Shown: one piece after another, positions 17,659-25,865 of the stretch
Position numbering within the stretch: position 1 is the stretch's first letter
How the letters are laid out: each line of letters opens with the position of its first letter
Origin: an uncultured Saprospiraceae bacterium
Lineage (GTDB): Bacteria > Bacteroidota > Bacteroidia > Chitinophagales > Saprospiraceae
Length of the DNA: 64,000 nucleotides
Direction of reading: 5' to 3'
NCBI GenBank assembly: GCA_937950315.1
Contig: CALFDU010000015.1
Span: 1 to 64,000, forward strand
Translations under genes and position numbers: made by a program
Notes under the pieces: model-generated
The model's database searches: none
What the model was told of the DNA's origin: nothing
The model's input: only the letters and a program-made list of their open reading frames with translations

Positions 17659-18492
17659 TTATCTAGGGATGATGTTTACTCCAAAGTTGATTGGTGTTAC
17701 ATCAGGTCCATTGTTTTCTTGAAACAATCCATCAAGTCCGTATTGCACATAGAAGTTAAGTGGTCCATATCCTACTCTTCCTTCAATCATACCGTAACTT
17801 TTATTAAGGTTGAAATCGTCTTTTACTTGCTTTTTCTCTTTGTCATCAAATTTTAATCTGTAGTTGCTGTTCAGCAAAAGATTATGTACATATCCAAAAG
17901 CGATGTTGAATGATTTAGATGCTTTTGATGGATTGGTGTTTATTTCAATCATGGCAGGAATCATTAAATAGTTTCCATACAATCTGTGCTTAGAAACATC
18001 TTTGCCAACATCTGTAACTGCATCTTGGAATGTGCTTTGATCAGCGATAAGTTCAAAGTCGTTTTCAAAATTGTAGTGTACAAGGTTCAATCTCACTCCT
18101 GATGATACTCCTAAGTATTGAGGCTTGTTTTTGCCATTTAATCCTAATTTGAAATCTACCAAGTGGATGCCGATGTTGATTGATCGCCCAAGTCTTTGGT
18201 CAAGAAAATCCAATTCGTCTGGCATGTTCAAACTTCCTTCATATAGATAAGAACTTACTCCTAGGTCTAATCTTCCAAATCTTAACTTGGTTCTCTTTCC
18301 ATTTGAGTCATAATCATCGTCGTCGTGATCATGGTTGTGGTCGTGATCGTGGTCATGGTCATGGTCATGGTCATGGTCATCATCTCCAAAGTTGATTTCG
18401 ATGTTCTTTTTTTCTTTTGCTGGCTCATCTTGAGCGACTAGTTGAAAGCTTGTAAAGCTTAAGATTGCTATTAATAATGCTGTGAATTTCAT
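17659..18492 (-). CDS. Outer-membrane beta-barrel protein with His-Asp-rich metal-binding tract
   Basis: A 277-residue protein with a signal peptide ending LVAQ (about residue 21). Residues 37-62 are an almost pure Asp/His run (repeated DH pairs, one Asn, then four Asp), an evident divalent-metal-binding tract. After it come alternating hydrophobic beta-strands (KLRFGRLDLGVSSYLYEG, then VGYGPLNFYVQYGLDG) consistent with a small outer-membrane barrel, ending INFGVNIIPR. It is the last gene of the operon with the ECF sigma factor and the single-pass membrane protein, 18 bp after the latter. A role in Zn/Ni/Cu handling or sensing is inference. The tract is encoded by a GGTCAT-type hexamer repeat. 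Confidence 0.8.
   Translation of the reverse strand: MKFTALLIAILSFTSFQLVAQDEPAKEKKNIEINFGDDDHDHDHDHDHDHDHNHDHDDDDYDSNGKRTKLRFGRLDLGVSSYLYEGSLNMPDELDFLDQRLGRSINIGIHLVDFKLGLNGKNKPQYLGVSSGVRLNLVHYNFENDFELIADQSTFQDAVTDVGKDVSKHRLYGNYLMIPAMIEINTNPSKASKSFNIAFGYVHNLLLNSNYRLKFDDKEKKQVKDDFNLNKSYGMIEGRVGYGPLNFYVQYGLDGLFQENNGPDVTPINFGVNIIPR
18310..18383 (-). repeat. In-frame hexanucleotide repeat encoding the His-Asp tract
   Basis: Five exact GGTCAT units lie at 18351-18380, preceded by degenerate GGTCGT/GATCGT units back to about 18310. Each 6-bp unit adds one Asp-His pair on the minus strand. Copy-number changes would lengthen or shorten the tract without a frameshift. Confidence 0.85.
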
Positions 18493-18510
18493 ATTGCGTG
18501 GTTTAATTTT

Positions 18511-19362
18511 TTATTTAACTAAAGATTCAGGTATAAATGCATTTAATATTTTTCTACTTGTGTTTATGTTTACATTGGATTCTATGGCTAGACTTTCTTT
18601 AAGATTGAAATCTTCGAATGCCTCAGGAGTTACCATTTCCATCCAGTTGCTTTTTTCTCCCAATTGTTCAAGGAGACTTTTTGATTTTGGTGCTGTACTT
18701 GCTATCTGTCCATCAATCATTTCAAATTGTCTTTCTTGATCAAATGATTTTAATGGTATTGTTTCAAGTGAAGCAACCGCACTCATTAATTCAACTGGTT
18801 TTATTTCTGTCGTTGTTTCCTGTGAGTTGAGAATTGGATTTATGTTACTTATCTCTTTTTTCTTTGGTTGTTCGTTGGAAGCAAAAAACGGTGTTGATTT
18901 CTTTATTTCTTGTTTTTTTGTTGATTTCTGCGGATTCTTTTTTACTTCTTTCTTAATTGGAGTAACAATTTTTTCCTCAACTATTTCTTTGATTTCTATC
19001 TCTTCCTTGTGTTTAGTTGTTTTTTCTTGTGCAAACTGTTGTATAATTTCTTGCGGTTGCACTTTTATTTCTTCTTGTTCGGTCTTGTTTGGTATTAAGA
19101 AATACGCTCCGATCAAAAGGAATGGAATCAAGGCAAGTATTAAATAAGGGGTATAATTGTTTGTTTTCTTTAATGATTTTTTATCCGTAAATATTTCATT
19201 CGATTCTTCAAGTATTGGTGCAGAGATGTAGTCCTTAATTTCTTCATATACATCGGCATTCTTTTCAAGGAAAAGATCAAAATCTTTTTTCAGCTCGACC
19301 GACAAAGTCCCTTCGATATAGTCGATCACAAAGTTCTCGTAGTTTAGCTTATTAATTTTCAT
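18511..19362 (-). CDS. Single-pass membrane protein, candidate anti-sigma factor
   Basis: A 283-residue protein with one membrane segment at about residues 71-90 (YLILALIPFLLIGAYFLIP). The short cytoplasmic part (1-65) has NFVIDYIEGTLSVELKKDFDLFLEKN, a helix pattern like the N-terminal sigma-binding part of Bacteroidota anti-sigma factors. No zinc-binding HxxxCxxC is seen. The periplasmic part opens with a Lys/Glu/Gln-rich linker (about 92-165) and ends with a less charged region. It overlaps the ECF sigma gene by 11 bp, the classic arrangement for a sigma and its antagonist. The anti-sigma function is inferred from position and topology. Confidence 0.8.
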   Translation of the reverse strand: MKINKLNYENFVIDYIEGTLSVELKKDFDLFLEKNADVYEEIKDYISAPILEESNEIFTDKKSLKKTNNYTPYLILALIPFLLIGAYFLIPNKTEQEEIKVQPQEIIQQFAQEKTTKHKEEIEIKEIVEEKIVTPIKKEVKKNPQKSTKKQEIKKSTPFFASNEQPKKKEISNINPILNSQETTTEIKPVELMSAVASLETIPLKSFDQERQFEMIDGQIASTAPKSKSLLEQLGEKSNWMEMVTPEAFEDFNLKESLAIESNVNINTSRKILNAFIPESLVK

Positions 19363-19855
19363 ATTTCCTATCTAAAATGTTGTTGTCAATGGATGTTACT
19401 GCTATTTTCATTTTCTTTCTAGCTCTGAAAAGATTCACCTTCACTTGATTCAAATTTATTTCCAAAATCTCTGCGATCTCTTCATAACTATATCCGTCCC
19501 AATCTCTCAGCATGATGATCTGTTTCTGTTTGTCTTCCAGTAACTCAAACGCTTGATCTATAATCTCTTTTTCTTCGTTGTAAACTCTGTCTTTTCCTAC
19601 TTGCTCTGGCATCACTTCCATATGTGTGATCCTTTTCATTTTTCTCTTATCGTCGACCATTTTGTTAAACAATACCCTGTATAGAAATGGTTTTGCATAA
19701 TCCATGGTCACCTTGTCTCGACTATTCCATAATTTCAAGAATGCCTCTTGAACCAGATCTTTTGCTGACTCTGTATCAGTGGTTAATTTCAAGGCATATC
19801 TAAATAACCTATCTGAAACCTCCTTTACAATTGTATTATAATCTGCTGTTTTCAA
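19352..19855 (-). CDS. ECF-type RNA polymerase sigma factor
   Basis: A 167-residue sigma-70 family protein. Region 2 covers about 10-75 (LFRYALKLTTDTESAKDLVQEAFLKLW, then FLYRVLFNKMVDDKRK). Region 4 covers about 105-155 (LLEDKQKQIIMLRDWDGYSYEEIAEILEINLNQVKVNLFRARKKMK), including the helix-turn-helix. The only usable start is the TTG at 19853-19855, placed directly after an in-frame TAA; the next in-frame ATG would delete region 2. It heads an operon with the single-pass membrane protein and the His-Asp barrel, so it probably controls an envelope or metal stress response and its own operon. Confidence 0.93.
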   Translation of the reverse strand: MKTADYNTIVKEVSDRLFRYALKLTTDTESAKDLVQEAFLKLWNSRDKVTMDYAKPFLYRVLFNKMVDDKRKMKRITHMEVMPEQVGKDRVYNEEKEIIDQAFELLEDKQKQIIMLRDWDGYSYEEIAEILEINLNQVKVNLFRARKKMKIAVTSIDNNILDRKYEN

Positions 19856-20034
19856 TTAAGTCGTTGTTCGTTGTTTTGTACTGATATCACGATTGGGACA
19901 CAATAAAGTTACAAGCAATTGAAAATTATTTTCTTTTTTCTTGAAACGCCTTGTTTTATTAGCCTTTCGGCAAATATTTATTTTGTGTTTGGATAACATT
20001 TATTGGCCATTTTATAATTTCTTATCTTGAAGAC

Positions 20035-21543
20035 ATGTATTTATTAGGTTATGATCTAGGTAGTTCGTCGGTAAAAGCGAGCTTGGTTGACAGTATTACT
20101 GGTGCAACTATATTAAGTGTACAGTATCCTGAAACAGAGATGAAGATGATTTCTCATCAAGAAGGATGGGCGGAGCAAGAGCCAGAAACATGGTGGCAGC
20201 ACATACTACGCGCCACCCAAATGCTAATTTCTAAATCTAGCATTGATCCGAAAGAAATCAAATCCATCGGTATTGCCTACCAGATGCACGGCCTTGTACT
20301 GGTAGATAAGGACCAAAAAGTATTGAGACCTTCCATTATATGGTGCGACAGTCGGGCTGTTGAAATAGGCAATAAAGCATTAGCTAATATTGGACAAGTG
20401 AAATGCTTGTCTCATCTATTAAATTCCCCAGGAAATTTCACTGCTTCTAAATTGAAATGGGTAAAAGACAATGAGCCTGAAATCTACAGTAGAATTCATA
20501 AGCTTATGTTGCCCGGTGATTTTATCGCTATGAAATTATCAGGTGTTATTAATACCACCATTTCTGGATTATCAGAAGGCATCATGTGGGATTTTAAAAA
20601 GGGGTCTATCGCTGATTTGGTGTTTGACGAATATGGGATTGATCAATCCTTGGTTCCTGATATTGTTGATGGATTTTCTATTCAATCAACTTTGTCTCAT
20701 GAGGCAGCTGGACTTACTGGACTTGCAGTAGGAACACCCATCAGCTATCGTGCAGGCGATCAACCCAACAATGCCCTTTCTCTGGGAGTAATAGAGCCTG
20801 GTGAAGTTGCAGCCACAGGGGGAACATCAGGTGTTGTTTATGGTGTGGTGGATCAAGCCAAATATGATATGGAATCTCGTATCAATGGATTTGCTCACGT
20901 CAATCATAGCTTGGATAATACTAGAATTGGTTTGTTGCTGTGTATCAATGGAGCAGGCATACAATATGCTTGGGCGCGCAAACAAATGAACAACGTACAA
21001 TTGTCTTACAACGAAATGGAAACCTTGGCTGATACGGTACCTATCGGATCGGATGGTTTGCGGATCATTCCATTTGGCAATGGAGCAGAAAGGGTATTGT
21101 GCAATCTATCGACAGGATCTCAGATCAACAATCTTCAGTTTAACAGACATGAGCAAAAGCATATTTTTCGTGCGTCTTTGGAAGGCATAGCGTTTTCATT
21201 TGTTTACGGATTTGAAGTATTGAAAGCTTTGGGGCTGGATCCAAGTGTCATTAGGGTAGGTAATGATAATTTGTTTCAGTCAGAGATATTTTCAAATACT
21301 GTCTCTACCTTGCTCGATACCAACATTGAACTTATTGATACCAATGGTGCTGCTGGTGCAGCAAAAGCAAGTGGAGTGGCAGTAGGCATTTATAAAGATA
21401 TCAAAGAAGCATTTGCCAGATTGGTTACAGAGAAGATCTATCGACCAGCAAGTGACAAAGAAGAATATATCGCTGCTTATACATTGTGGAAGCAGGACTT
21501 AATACAATTAATTGAACAAAAGAAAAGAACAAGTGATGCTTGA
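20035..21543 (+). CDS. xylB: Xylulokinase (FGGY family)
   Basis: A 502-residue FGGY kinase that phosphorylates D-xylulose to xylulose 5-phosphate. The N-terminal ATPase motif is YDLGSSSVKASLVD (6-19). The sugar-binding QMHG (83-86) corresponds to the Met-His pair of E. coli XylB. The catalytic base is Asp242 in RAGDQPNNAL. The C-terminal domain has TGGTSGVVYG and, further on, the NGAAGAAKASGVAVG adenosine-binding segment. The length matches the family. It overlaps the next gene by 8 bp. No xylose isomerase lies in the window, so use in xylose, xylitol or another pentose/polyol route is open. Confidence 0.92.
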   Translation: MYLLGYDLGSSSVKASLVDSITGATILSVQYPETEMKMISHQEGWAEQEPETWWQHILRATQMLISKSSIDPKEIKSIGIAYQMHGLVLVDKDQKVLRPSIIWCDSRAVEIGNKALANIGQVKCLSHLLNSPGNFTASKLKWVKDNEPEIYSRIHKLMLPGDFIAMKLSGVINTTISGLSEGIMWDFKKGSIADLVFDEYGIDQSLVPDIVDGFSIQSTLSHEAAGLTGLAVGTPISYRAGDQPNNALSLGVIEPGEVAATGGTSGVVYGVVDQAKYDMESRINGFAHVNHSLDNTRIGLLLCINGAGIQYAWARKQMNNVQLSYNEMETLADTVPIGSDGLRIIPFGNGAERVLCNLSTGSQINNLQFNRHEQKHIFRASLEGIAFSFVYGFEVLKALGLDPSVIRVGNDNLFQSEIFSNTVSTLLDTNIELIDTNGAAGAAKASGVAVGIYKDIKEAFARLVTEKIYRPASDKEEYIAAYTLWKQDLIQLIEQKKRTSDA

Positions 21544-22522
21544 AAAGAAAAAACTGAATTGGGGTATTTTGGGTCCTGGTAAAATCTCTAAAAAATTTGC
21601 GCAGGATGTTAATTTGGTGGACAATGCGGTATTGTATGCAGTTGGTTCTCGATCGGAAGAGCGTGCTAAAAAATTTGCGCAAGCGTATCATGTCGAAAAA
21701 GCCTATGGGAGTTATGAAGACTTACTAAACGATCCGGATGTTGACATCATATATATAGGAACGCCTCACAATTCGCACAAGCAATATGCCATCGCCGCGA
21801 TGAATGCTGGAAAACATGTGCTGTGTGAAAAGCCATTGGGTTTAAACCTGGACGAAGTAAAAGAAATGATTGATGCTTCCAAATCCAATCAAGTGTTTTT
21901 GATGGAAGCACTCTGGTCTCGATTCAATCCAACAATTGTGGAAGTATTGGGGAAGTTAAAAGAAGGTGTTATAGGCGAGGTGAATTATGTCAATGTGGAT
22001 TTTAGTGTTTATAGAGATTTTCCTGTAGAAGGAAGAATGTTGAATATGGATTTGGCAGGAGGATCATTGTTGGATATGGGGATTTATCCTGTGTTTTTGG
22101 CCTACCTTGTTTTTGGTTATCCAGAACAGATTCTTGCTGCTTCTAGATTTCATGAAACGGGAGCAGATATGCAGACAGCGGCTATCTTAAAATACAAGCA
22201 TGGTATAGCCAATTTATTAAGTGGTTTTAGTTCACAATCCGATATGGTAGCTAAAATTCATGGAACCCAAGGACGGATATTGTTAAATAGGCGATGGCAC
22301 CAAGCCGATGGATATAAAATTGTCAATGACCAAGATGAGACAAGCTTCCAACTGCCTATAAAAGGAATAGGATATACATATGAGATCGAAGAGTGTATAG
22401 ATTGTATTTCCCGCGGATTGATTGAAAGCCCAAAATGGTCGCACCAAAATAGTGTAGACTTGATCAAGATTATGGATGAAATCCGAAAGCAGGTTGGTCT
22501 TAAATATCCTTCAGAAGGATAG
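21536..22522 (+). CDS. Gfo/Idh/MocA family NAD(P)-dependent oxidoreductase
   Basis: About 328 residues from the ATG at 21536, which lies inside the last codons of xylB; a start 24 bp further upstream exists but would overlap more. The Rossmann fold begins LNWGILGPGKIS, and CEKPLGLN supplies the conserved Lys of the EKP motif. The C-terminal half is the usual open beta-sheet, with DMGIYPVFLA carrying the substrate-binding Asp/Tyr region. The family oxidises or reduces sugars, inositols or dihydrodiols. The overlap with xylB suggests it supplies or processes the same sugar. Confidence 0.9.
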   Translation: MLEKKKLNWGILGPGKISKKFAQDVNLVDNAVLYAVGSRSEERAKKFAQAYHVEKAYGSYEDLLNDPDVDIIYIGTPHNSHKQYAIAAMNAGKHVLCEKPLGLNLDEVKEMIDASKSNQVFLMEALWSRFNPTIVEVLGKLKEGVIGEVNYVNVDFSVYRDFPVEGRMLNMDLAGGSLLDMGIYPVFLAYLVFGYPEQILAASRFHETGADMQTAAILKYKHGIANLLSGFSSQSDMVAKIHGTQGRILLNRRWHQADGYKIVNDQDETSFQLPIKGIGYTYEIEECIDCISRGLIESPKWSHQNSVDLIKIMDEIRKQVGLKYPSEG

Positions 22523-22544
22523 CCAAGAAAAGTATTTAGAAAAT

Positions 22545-23174
22545 TTAGCTCAAGTTTCCTACAATTAATTTACCATGGTATTCTTTGCCATTCAATGCTG
22601 CGTGAAGTCTTGCGATGTTTGAATCGGTTACTTTTCCAGCTGCGATGACTGTGATGTTGTCTCCACAGAGTTTGATCATTTTCTTTAGGTTGTCAATGCC
22701 TTTCTCTGCTGTAGACTTCAATCCTGAGCTCAAGATGAATTTTACTTGTGGAATTTTTTTTAGTTGAGAAATTGCTGATTCAAAATCACTGAGTTCATCG
22801 ATGGCCTTGTGGAAGGTGATGGGCATATCTGCCACATTTGCCGAAAGGCTTAACATGCCATCCATATCAACTTGATGGTCCTGTGTGAGTAAACCAGTTA
22901 CGACTTCAGGAATGCCAAGCTGTTTGCACATGTTAATATCAGAAATCATGGTTTCAATCTCTGTTGCAGAATAGATAAAGTTTCCGCCTCGGGGTCTGAT
23001 CATTACTTTTATCGGAATAGAAAGATGTTTAAGACAATCTTCTATGAGTTGTTGGGAAGGGGTTGTGCCTCCTACATCGAGACGCGCGCACAATTCGATT
23101 CTATTGGCGCCATTTTTTTCTGCTTGGATGGCTTGTTGTAAGTCACCTACACAAGCTTCTTTTATGATATCCAT
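22545..23174 (-). CDS. cutC: CutC family protein
   Basis: A 209-residue TIM-barrel protein of the CutC family. Visible hallmarks are EACVGDLQQAIQAEKNGANRIELCARL near the start, GGTTPS, VMIRPRGGNF, and MPITFHKAIDE. The ending HAALNGKEYHGKLIVG is shorter than in E. coli CutC (248 residues). The family was linked to copper homeostasis, but its biochemical activity is unsettled. Its ATG overlaps by one base the TAA of the upstream lipoprotein gene, implying coupled translation. Confidence 0.93.
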   Translation of the reverse strand: MDIIKEACVGDLQQAIQAEKNGANRIELCARLDVGGTTPSQQLIEDCLKHLSIPIKVMIRPRGGNFIYSATEIETMISDINMCKQLGIPEVVTGLLTQDHQVDMDGMLSLSANVADMPITFHKAIDELSDFESAISQLKKIPQVKFILSSGLKSTAEKGIDNLKKMIKLCGDNITVIAAGKVTDSNIARLHAALNGKEYHGKLIVGNLS

Positions 23175-23710
23175 TATTCAGGCCTGTACGCTAAAAATTT
23201 CATTTGAATTCTGCCATCGAATGACTGTGGAATGAAGCTTCGGAAATTGATTCTAAATTCTAAATCAACAGTTTCTTCCAAAAGAAGATCCTTGAGGTCA
23301 AGAATGGTCGGGATCATTTCAATTTCATTTTTGGTTGCAAGCGGGATAAAGTCATTGAAGATATAAAATGCTTCACTACGAATGGTATGATCTTCCTTTT
23401 CTACTAGATGAACTCCGACATCCTCTATAAAATCAAGATTGAGACCAGAGAATCTTGAATTGACCGTACTGACTGCTCCTCGTATACTTCCGATATCGTC
23501 TGGACCAAGGTTCTGAGCGGATAGCAGGCTTGCTGCAAAAGTGGGTACATCCTCGATGATAAAAAAATGGGTTTCCAAGGTATTTAGGCCTGGAGGAATA
23601 TCAATATCAAAAAACATATCCATTTCAAAGATGGGTGTTTGATTTTTGTCGCATGCGCCAAAACTTACAGCAATCAAAAGAAAGGATAATATTTTTAGTC
23701 TGATCTTCAT
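23174..23710 (-). CDS. Small lipoprotein of unknown function
   Basis: 178 residues with a signal and lipobox SFGAC (Cys20). The mature part is a beta-rich domain without recognised motifs: MDMFFDIDIPPGLNTLETHFFII, a helix, then LVEKEDHTIRSEAFYIF, and a terminal FRSFIPQSFDGRIQMKFLAYRPE. The pattern suggests a small periplasmic beta-sandwich. It is coupled by a TAATG overlap to cutC, so the two are co-expressed. The link to copper is only by neighbourhood. Confidence 0.78.
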   Translation of the reverse strand: MKIRLKILSFLLIAVSFGACDKNQTPIFEMDMFFDIDIPPGLNTLETHFFIIEDVPTFAASLLSAQNLGPDDIGSIRGAVSTVNSRFSGLNLDFIEDVGVHLVEKEDHTIRSEAFYIFNDFIPLATKNEIEMIPTILDLKDLLLEETVDLEFRINFRSFIPQSFDGRIQMKFLAYRPE

Positions 23711-23873
23711 ATTCTAGAAACGAAGCTATTGCATATTTGATTATAAAAAAAGTGATAGAGTTGATTTTTATGCGTGTTGTAGGACAGTTTTTGTGAGTTT
23801 CGCTAGATTTTAGGCAAAAGAAACTTAAATCAAAAAATGAAAAAAACATATATTTAGTCAGAAAACAAATCAA

Positions 23874-25790
23874 ATGGGAGAACAGAAAGTATCACTGGTA
23901 GAAGATGGCCAACAAATGAATAAATTTATTAGGTCATTGTTGAATGATGTGAAGGCACTTGAATATATGCTTGAAAATGACTGGTTCAATAAAGATGTCA
24001 TGCATATTGGGGCTGAACAAGAAATGGCTTTGGTTGATTTAAAGAATTATAAGCCCATGCCGATTGCGATTGAGGCGATGGATAAAATGACCGAATACGA
24101 GTGGCTAGAAACGGAATTGGCTAAGTTTAATCTGGAAATTTGTCTGACTCCGCAAAAATTTAGTGATGACTGCTTTACCAAAATGCATAAGGAAATAAGC
24201 ACTCGCCTAGATATCATTTCTGAGAACTTACAGTCTTTTGACGCAGATATTTTGTTAACAGGGATACTTCCGACTTTGCGTAAGCGAAATCTAGAAATGG
24301 ATAACTTAACCCCGAAGAAAAGATATTTTGCGTTGATGGAGGGGATTAATAGACAATTGATTGGTAGTGCTTATGAATTGCGTCTAGAAGGTATCGATGA
24401 ATTGATGTTGAAACATGATAGTCCTTTGCTTGAAGCGGTAAATACTAGTTTTCAGGTGCATCTTCAGGTGACTGCAGATGAGTTTGTCAAAATGTACAAT
24501 ATATCTCAAGCCATAACGGCTCCTGTAATGGCAATTGCTGCTAATTCACCTATTGTTTTTGGGAAGCGATTGTGGCATGAATCAAGGATTGCGATGTTTC
24601 AACAAGCCATTGATACTAGAACCACACACAATCATATGCGTGAACGAAGTCCTCGCGTAAGCTTTGGTAAGAAATGGCTTGAAAAATCAATTCTAGAGAT
24701 TTATAAAGAAGATATCTCTCGATTTAGAGTGTTGATCAGTTCGGATGTTTCGGAAGATTCATTAAGTATGATAAAGGAAGGGATAACACCTAGTTTGCGA
24801 GCACTTCAAGTGCATAACTCAACGGTGTACCGCTGGAATAGACCTTGTTATGGTATTAGCCCAAATGGCAAGCCACATTTGCGTATTGAAAACAGAGTGA
24901 TACCATCTGGACCTACTGTACTAGATGAAATGGCAAATGCTGCTCTGTGGTTAGGGGCCATGAAAGGAATGAATAAGCGGGTTGATGATGTTACCACGCG
25001 ATTGGGATTTGAAGATGCGAGAGATAACTTTACCAAGGCGGCAAAATTTGGGATCGATTCTAAGTTTACTTGGTTTGACGACAAGAAGATTACGGCGTGT
25101 GATCTTGTACTTGAAGAAATTATTCCGATGGCCATAGAAGGTTTGCAAGAAATGAATGTTGATCAAGCTGATATTGATAAATATATGGGCGTGATCAAGG
25201 AGCGTGCTGAGAAACATATGAATGGCGCAAGATGGCAACTCCGTTCCTTTACAAAACTAAAAGGGGAGACAACACAGGCAGAAGCATTGACAATCCTAGC
25301 GCAGTCTATTCATGTAAACCAAAAATCGCAAATACCGGGTCACCTATGGGAGCTGCCTGAAATTAAAAACACAGATCATTTTCATCCGCAAGATCTTAAG
25401 GTTACTGAATTTATGCAGACTGATTTCCAAACTGTGATGAAAGGTGATATCGTTGAGTTTGTTGCCGAGTTGATGAATTGGAGAGATGTAAAGTTTACGC
25501 CTGTCGAGGATTCTAAGGCAAAGCTTGTTGGCTTGGTGGCAAGTGATTTGTTGATCAAGCATTATGCCAATAAGACTGATGAAAAGACTTTCCACACTGT
25601 AGAGGAAATTATGATCAAAGATCCAATTTGTATTGGACCTGAGGCAAGTATACAAGAGGCAATGAATCTGATGAATGAAAACAAAGTAGATTGTCTCCCG
25701 GTTGTTAAGAATGATGAACTGATAGGGATGATAACAGAAAAAGATTTTCTAGGAATTTCTCATCGTCTGCTAAAAAGGAATGCTGGATAA
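23874..25790 (+). CDS. Glutamate-cysteine ligase family 2 (GCS2) protein with CBS domain pair
   Basis: A 638-residue cytoplasmic protein. The first 500 residues form a GCS2/carboxylate-amine ligase domain: HIGAEQEMALVD near residue 43 carries the GxEqE metal/ATP-binding motif, and TSFQVHLQV, HNHMRERSPRVSFG and RIENRVIPSGPTVLDEMANAALW follow. About 510-568 is a weak first CBS half (FVAELMNWRDVKFTPVEDSKAKLVGLVASD). About 580-634 is a clear CBS (IMIKDPICIGPEASIQEAMNLM, LPVVKNDELIGMITEKDFL). The ligase part suggests ATP-dependent gamma-glutamyl or similar amide formation, and the CBS pair suggests adenylate-controlled activity. Substrate unknown; single-gene unit ended by a terminator. Confidence 0.88.
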   Translation: MGEQKVSLVEDGQQMNKFIRSLLNDVKALEYMLENDWFNKDVMHIGAEQEMALVDLKNYKPMPIAIEAMDKMTEYEWLETELAKFNLEICLTPQKFSDDCFTKMHKEISTRLDIISENLQSFDADILLTGILPTLRKRNLEMDNLTPKKRYFALMEGINRQLIGSAYELRLEGIDELMLKHDSPLLEAVNTSFQVHLQVTADEFVKMYNISQAITAPVMAIAANSPIVFGKRLWHESRIAMFQQAIDTRTTHNHMRERSPRVSFGKKWLEKSILEIYKEDISRFRVLISSDVSEDSLSMIKEGITPSLRALQVHNSTVYRWNRPCYGISPNGKPHLRIENRVIPSGPTVLDEMANAALWLGAMKGMNKRVDDVTTRLGFEDARDNFTKAAKFGIDSKFTWFDDKKITACDLVLEEIIPMAIEGLQEMNVDQADIDKYMGVIKERAEKHMNGARWQLRSFTKLKGETTQAEALTILAQSIHVNQKSQIPGHLWELPEIKNTDHFHPQDLKVTEFMQTDFQTVMKGDIVEFVAELMNWRDVKFTPVEDSKAKLVGLVASDLLIKHYANKTDEKTFHTVEEIMIKDPICIGPEASIQEAMNLMNENKVDCLPVVKNDELIGMITEKDFLGISHRLLKRNAG

Positions 25791-25809
25791 TTTTTTAAAA
25801 ATGAGATAT

Positions 25810-25852
25810 AAAAAAAGGCTTTCCACACGATGATGGAAAGCCTTCTTTTTTT
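25810..25852. terminator. Bidirectional Rho-independent terminator
   Basis: AAGGCTTTCCA (25815-25825) pairs perfectly with 25834-25844 across an 8-nt loop, with an A-run before and a T-run after. It separates the GCS2-CBS gene (plus) from the convergent T9SS protein gene (minus) and can serve both. Confidence 0.9.
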
Positions 25853-25865
25853 CTTAAGATTGGAT

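Noticed and set aside
18310-18383. Short repeat array as a CRISPR
   Set aside because: Units are 6 bp, contiguous, in frame and coding; there are no spacers.
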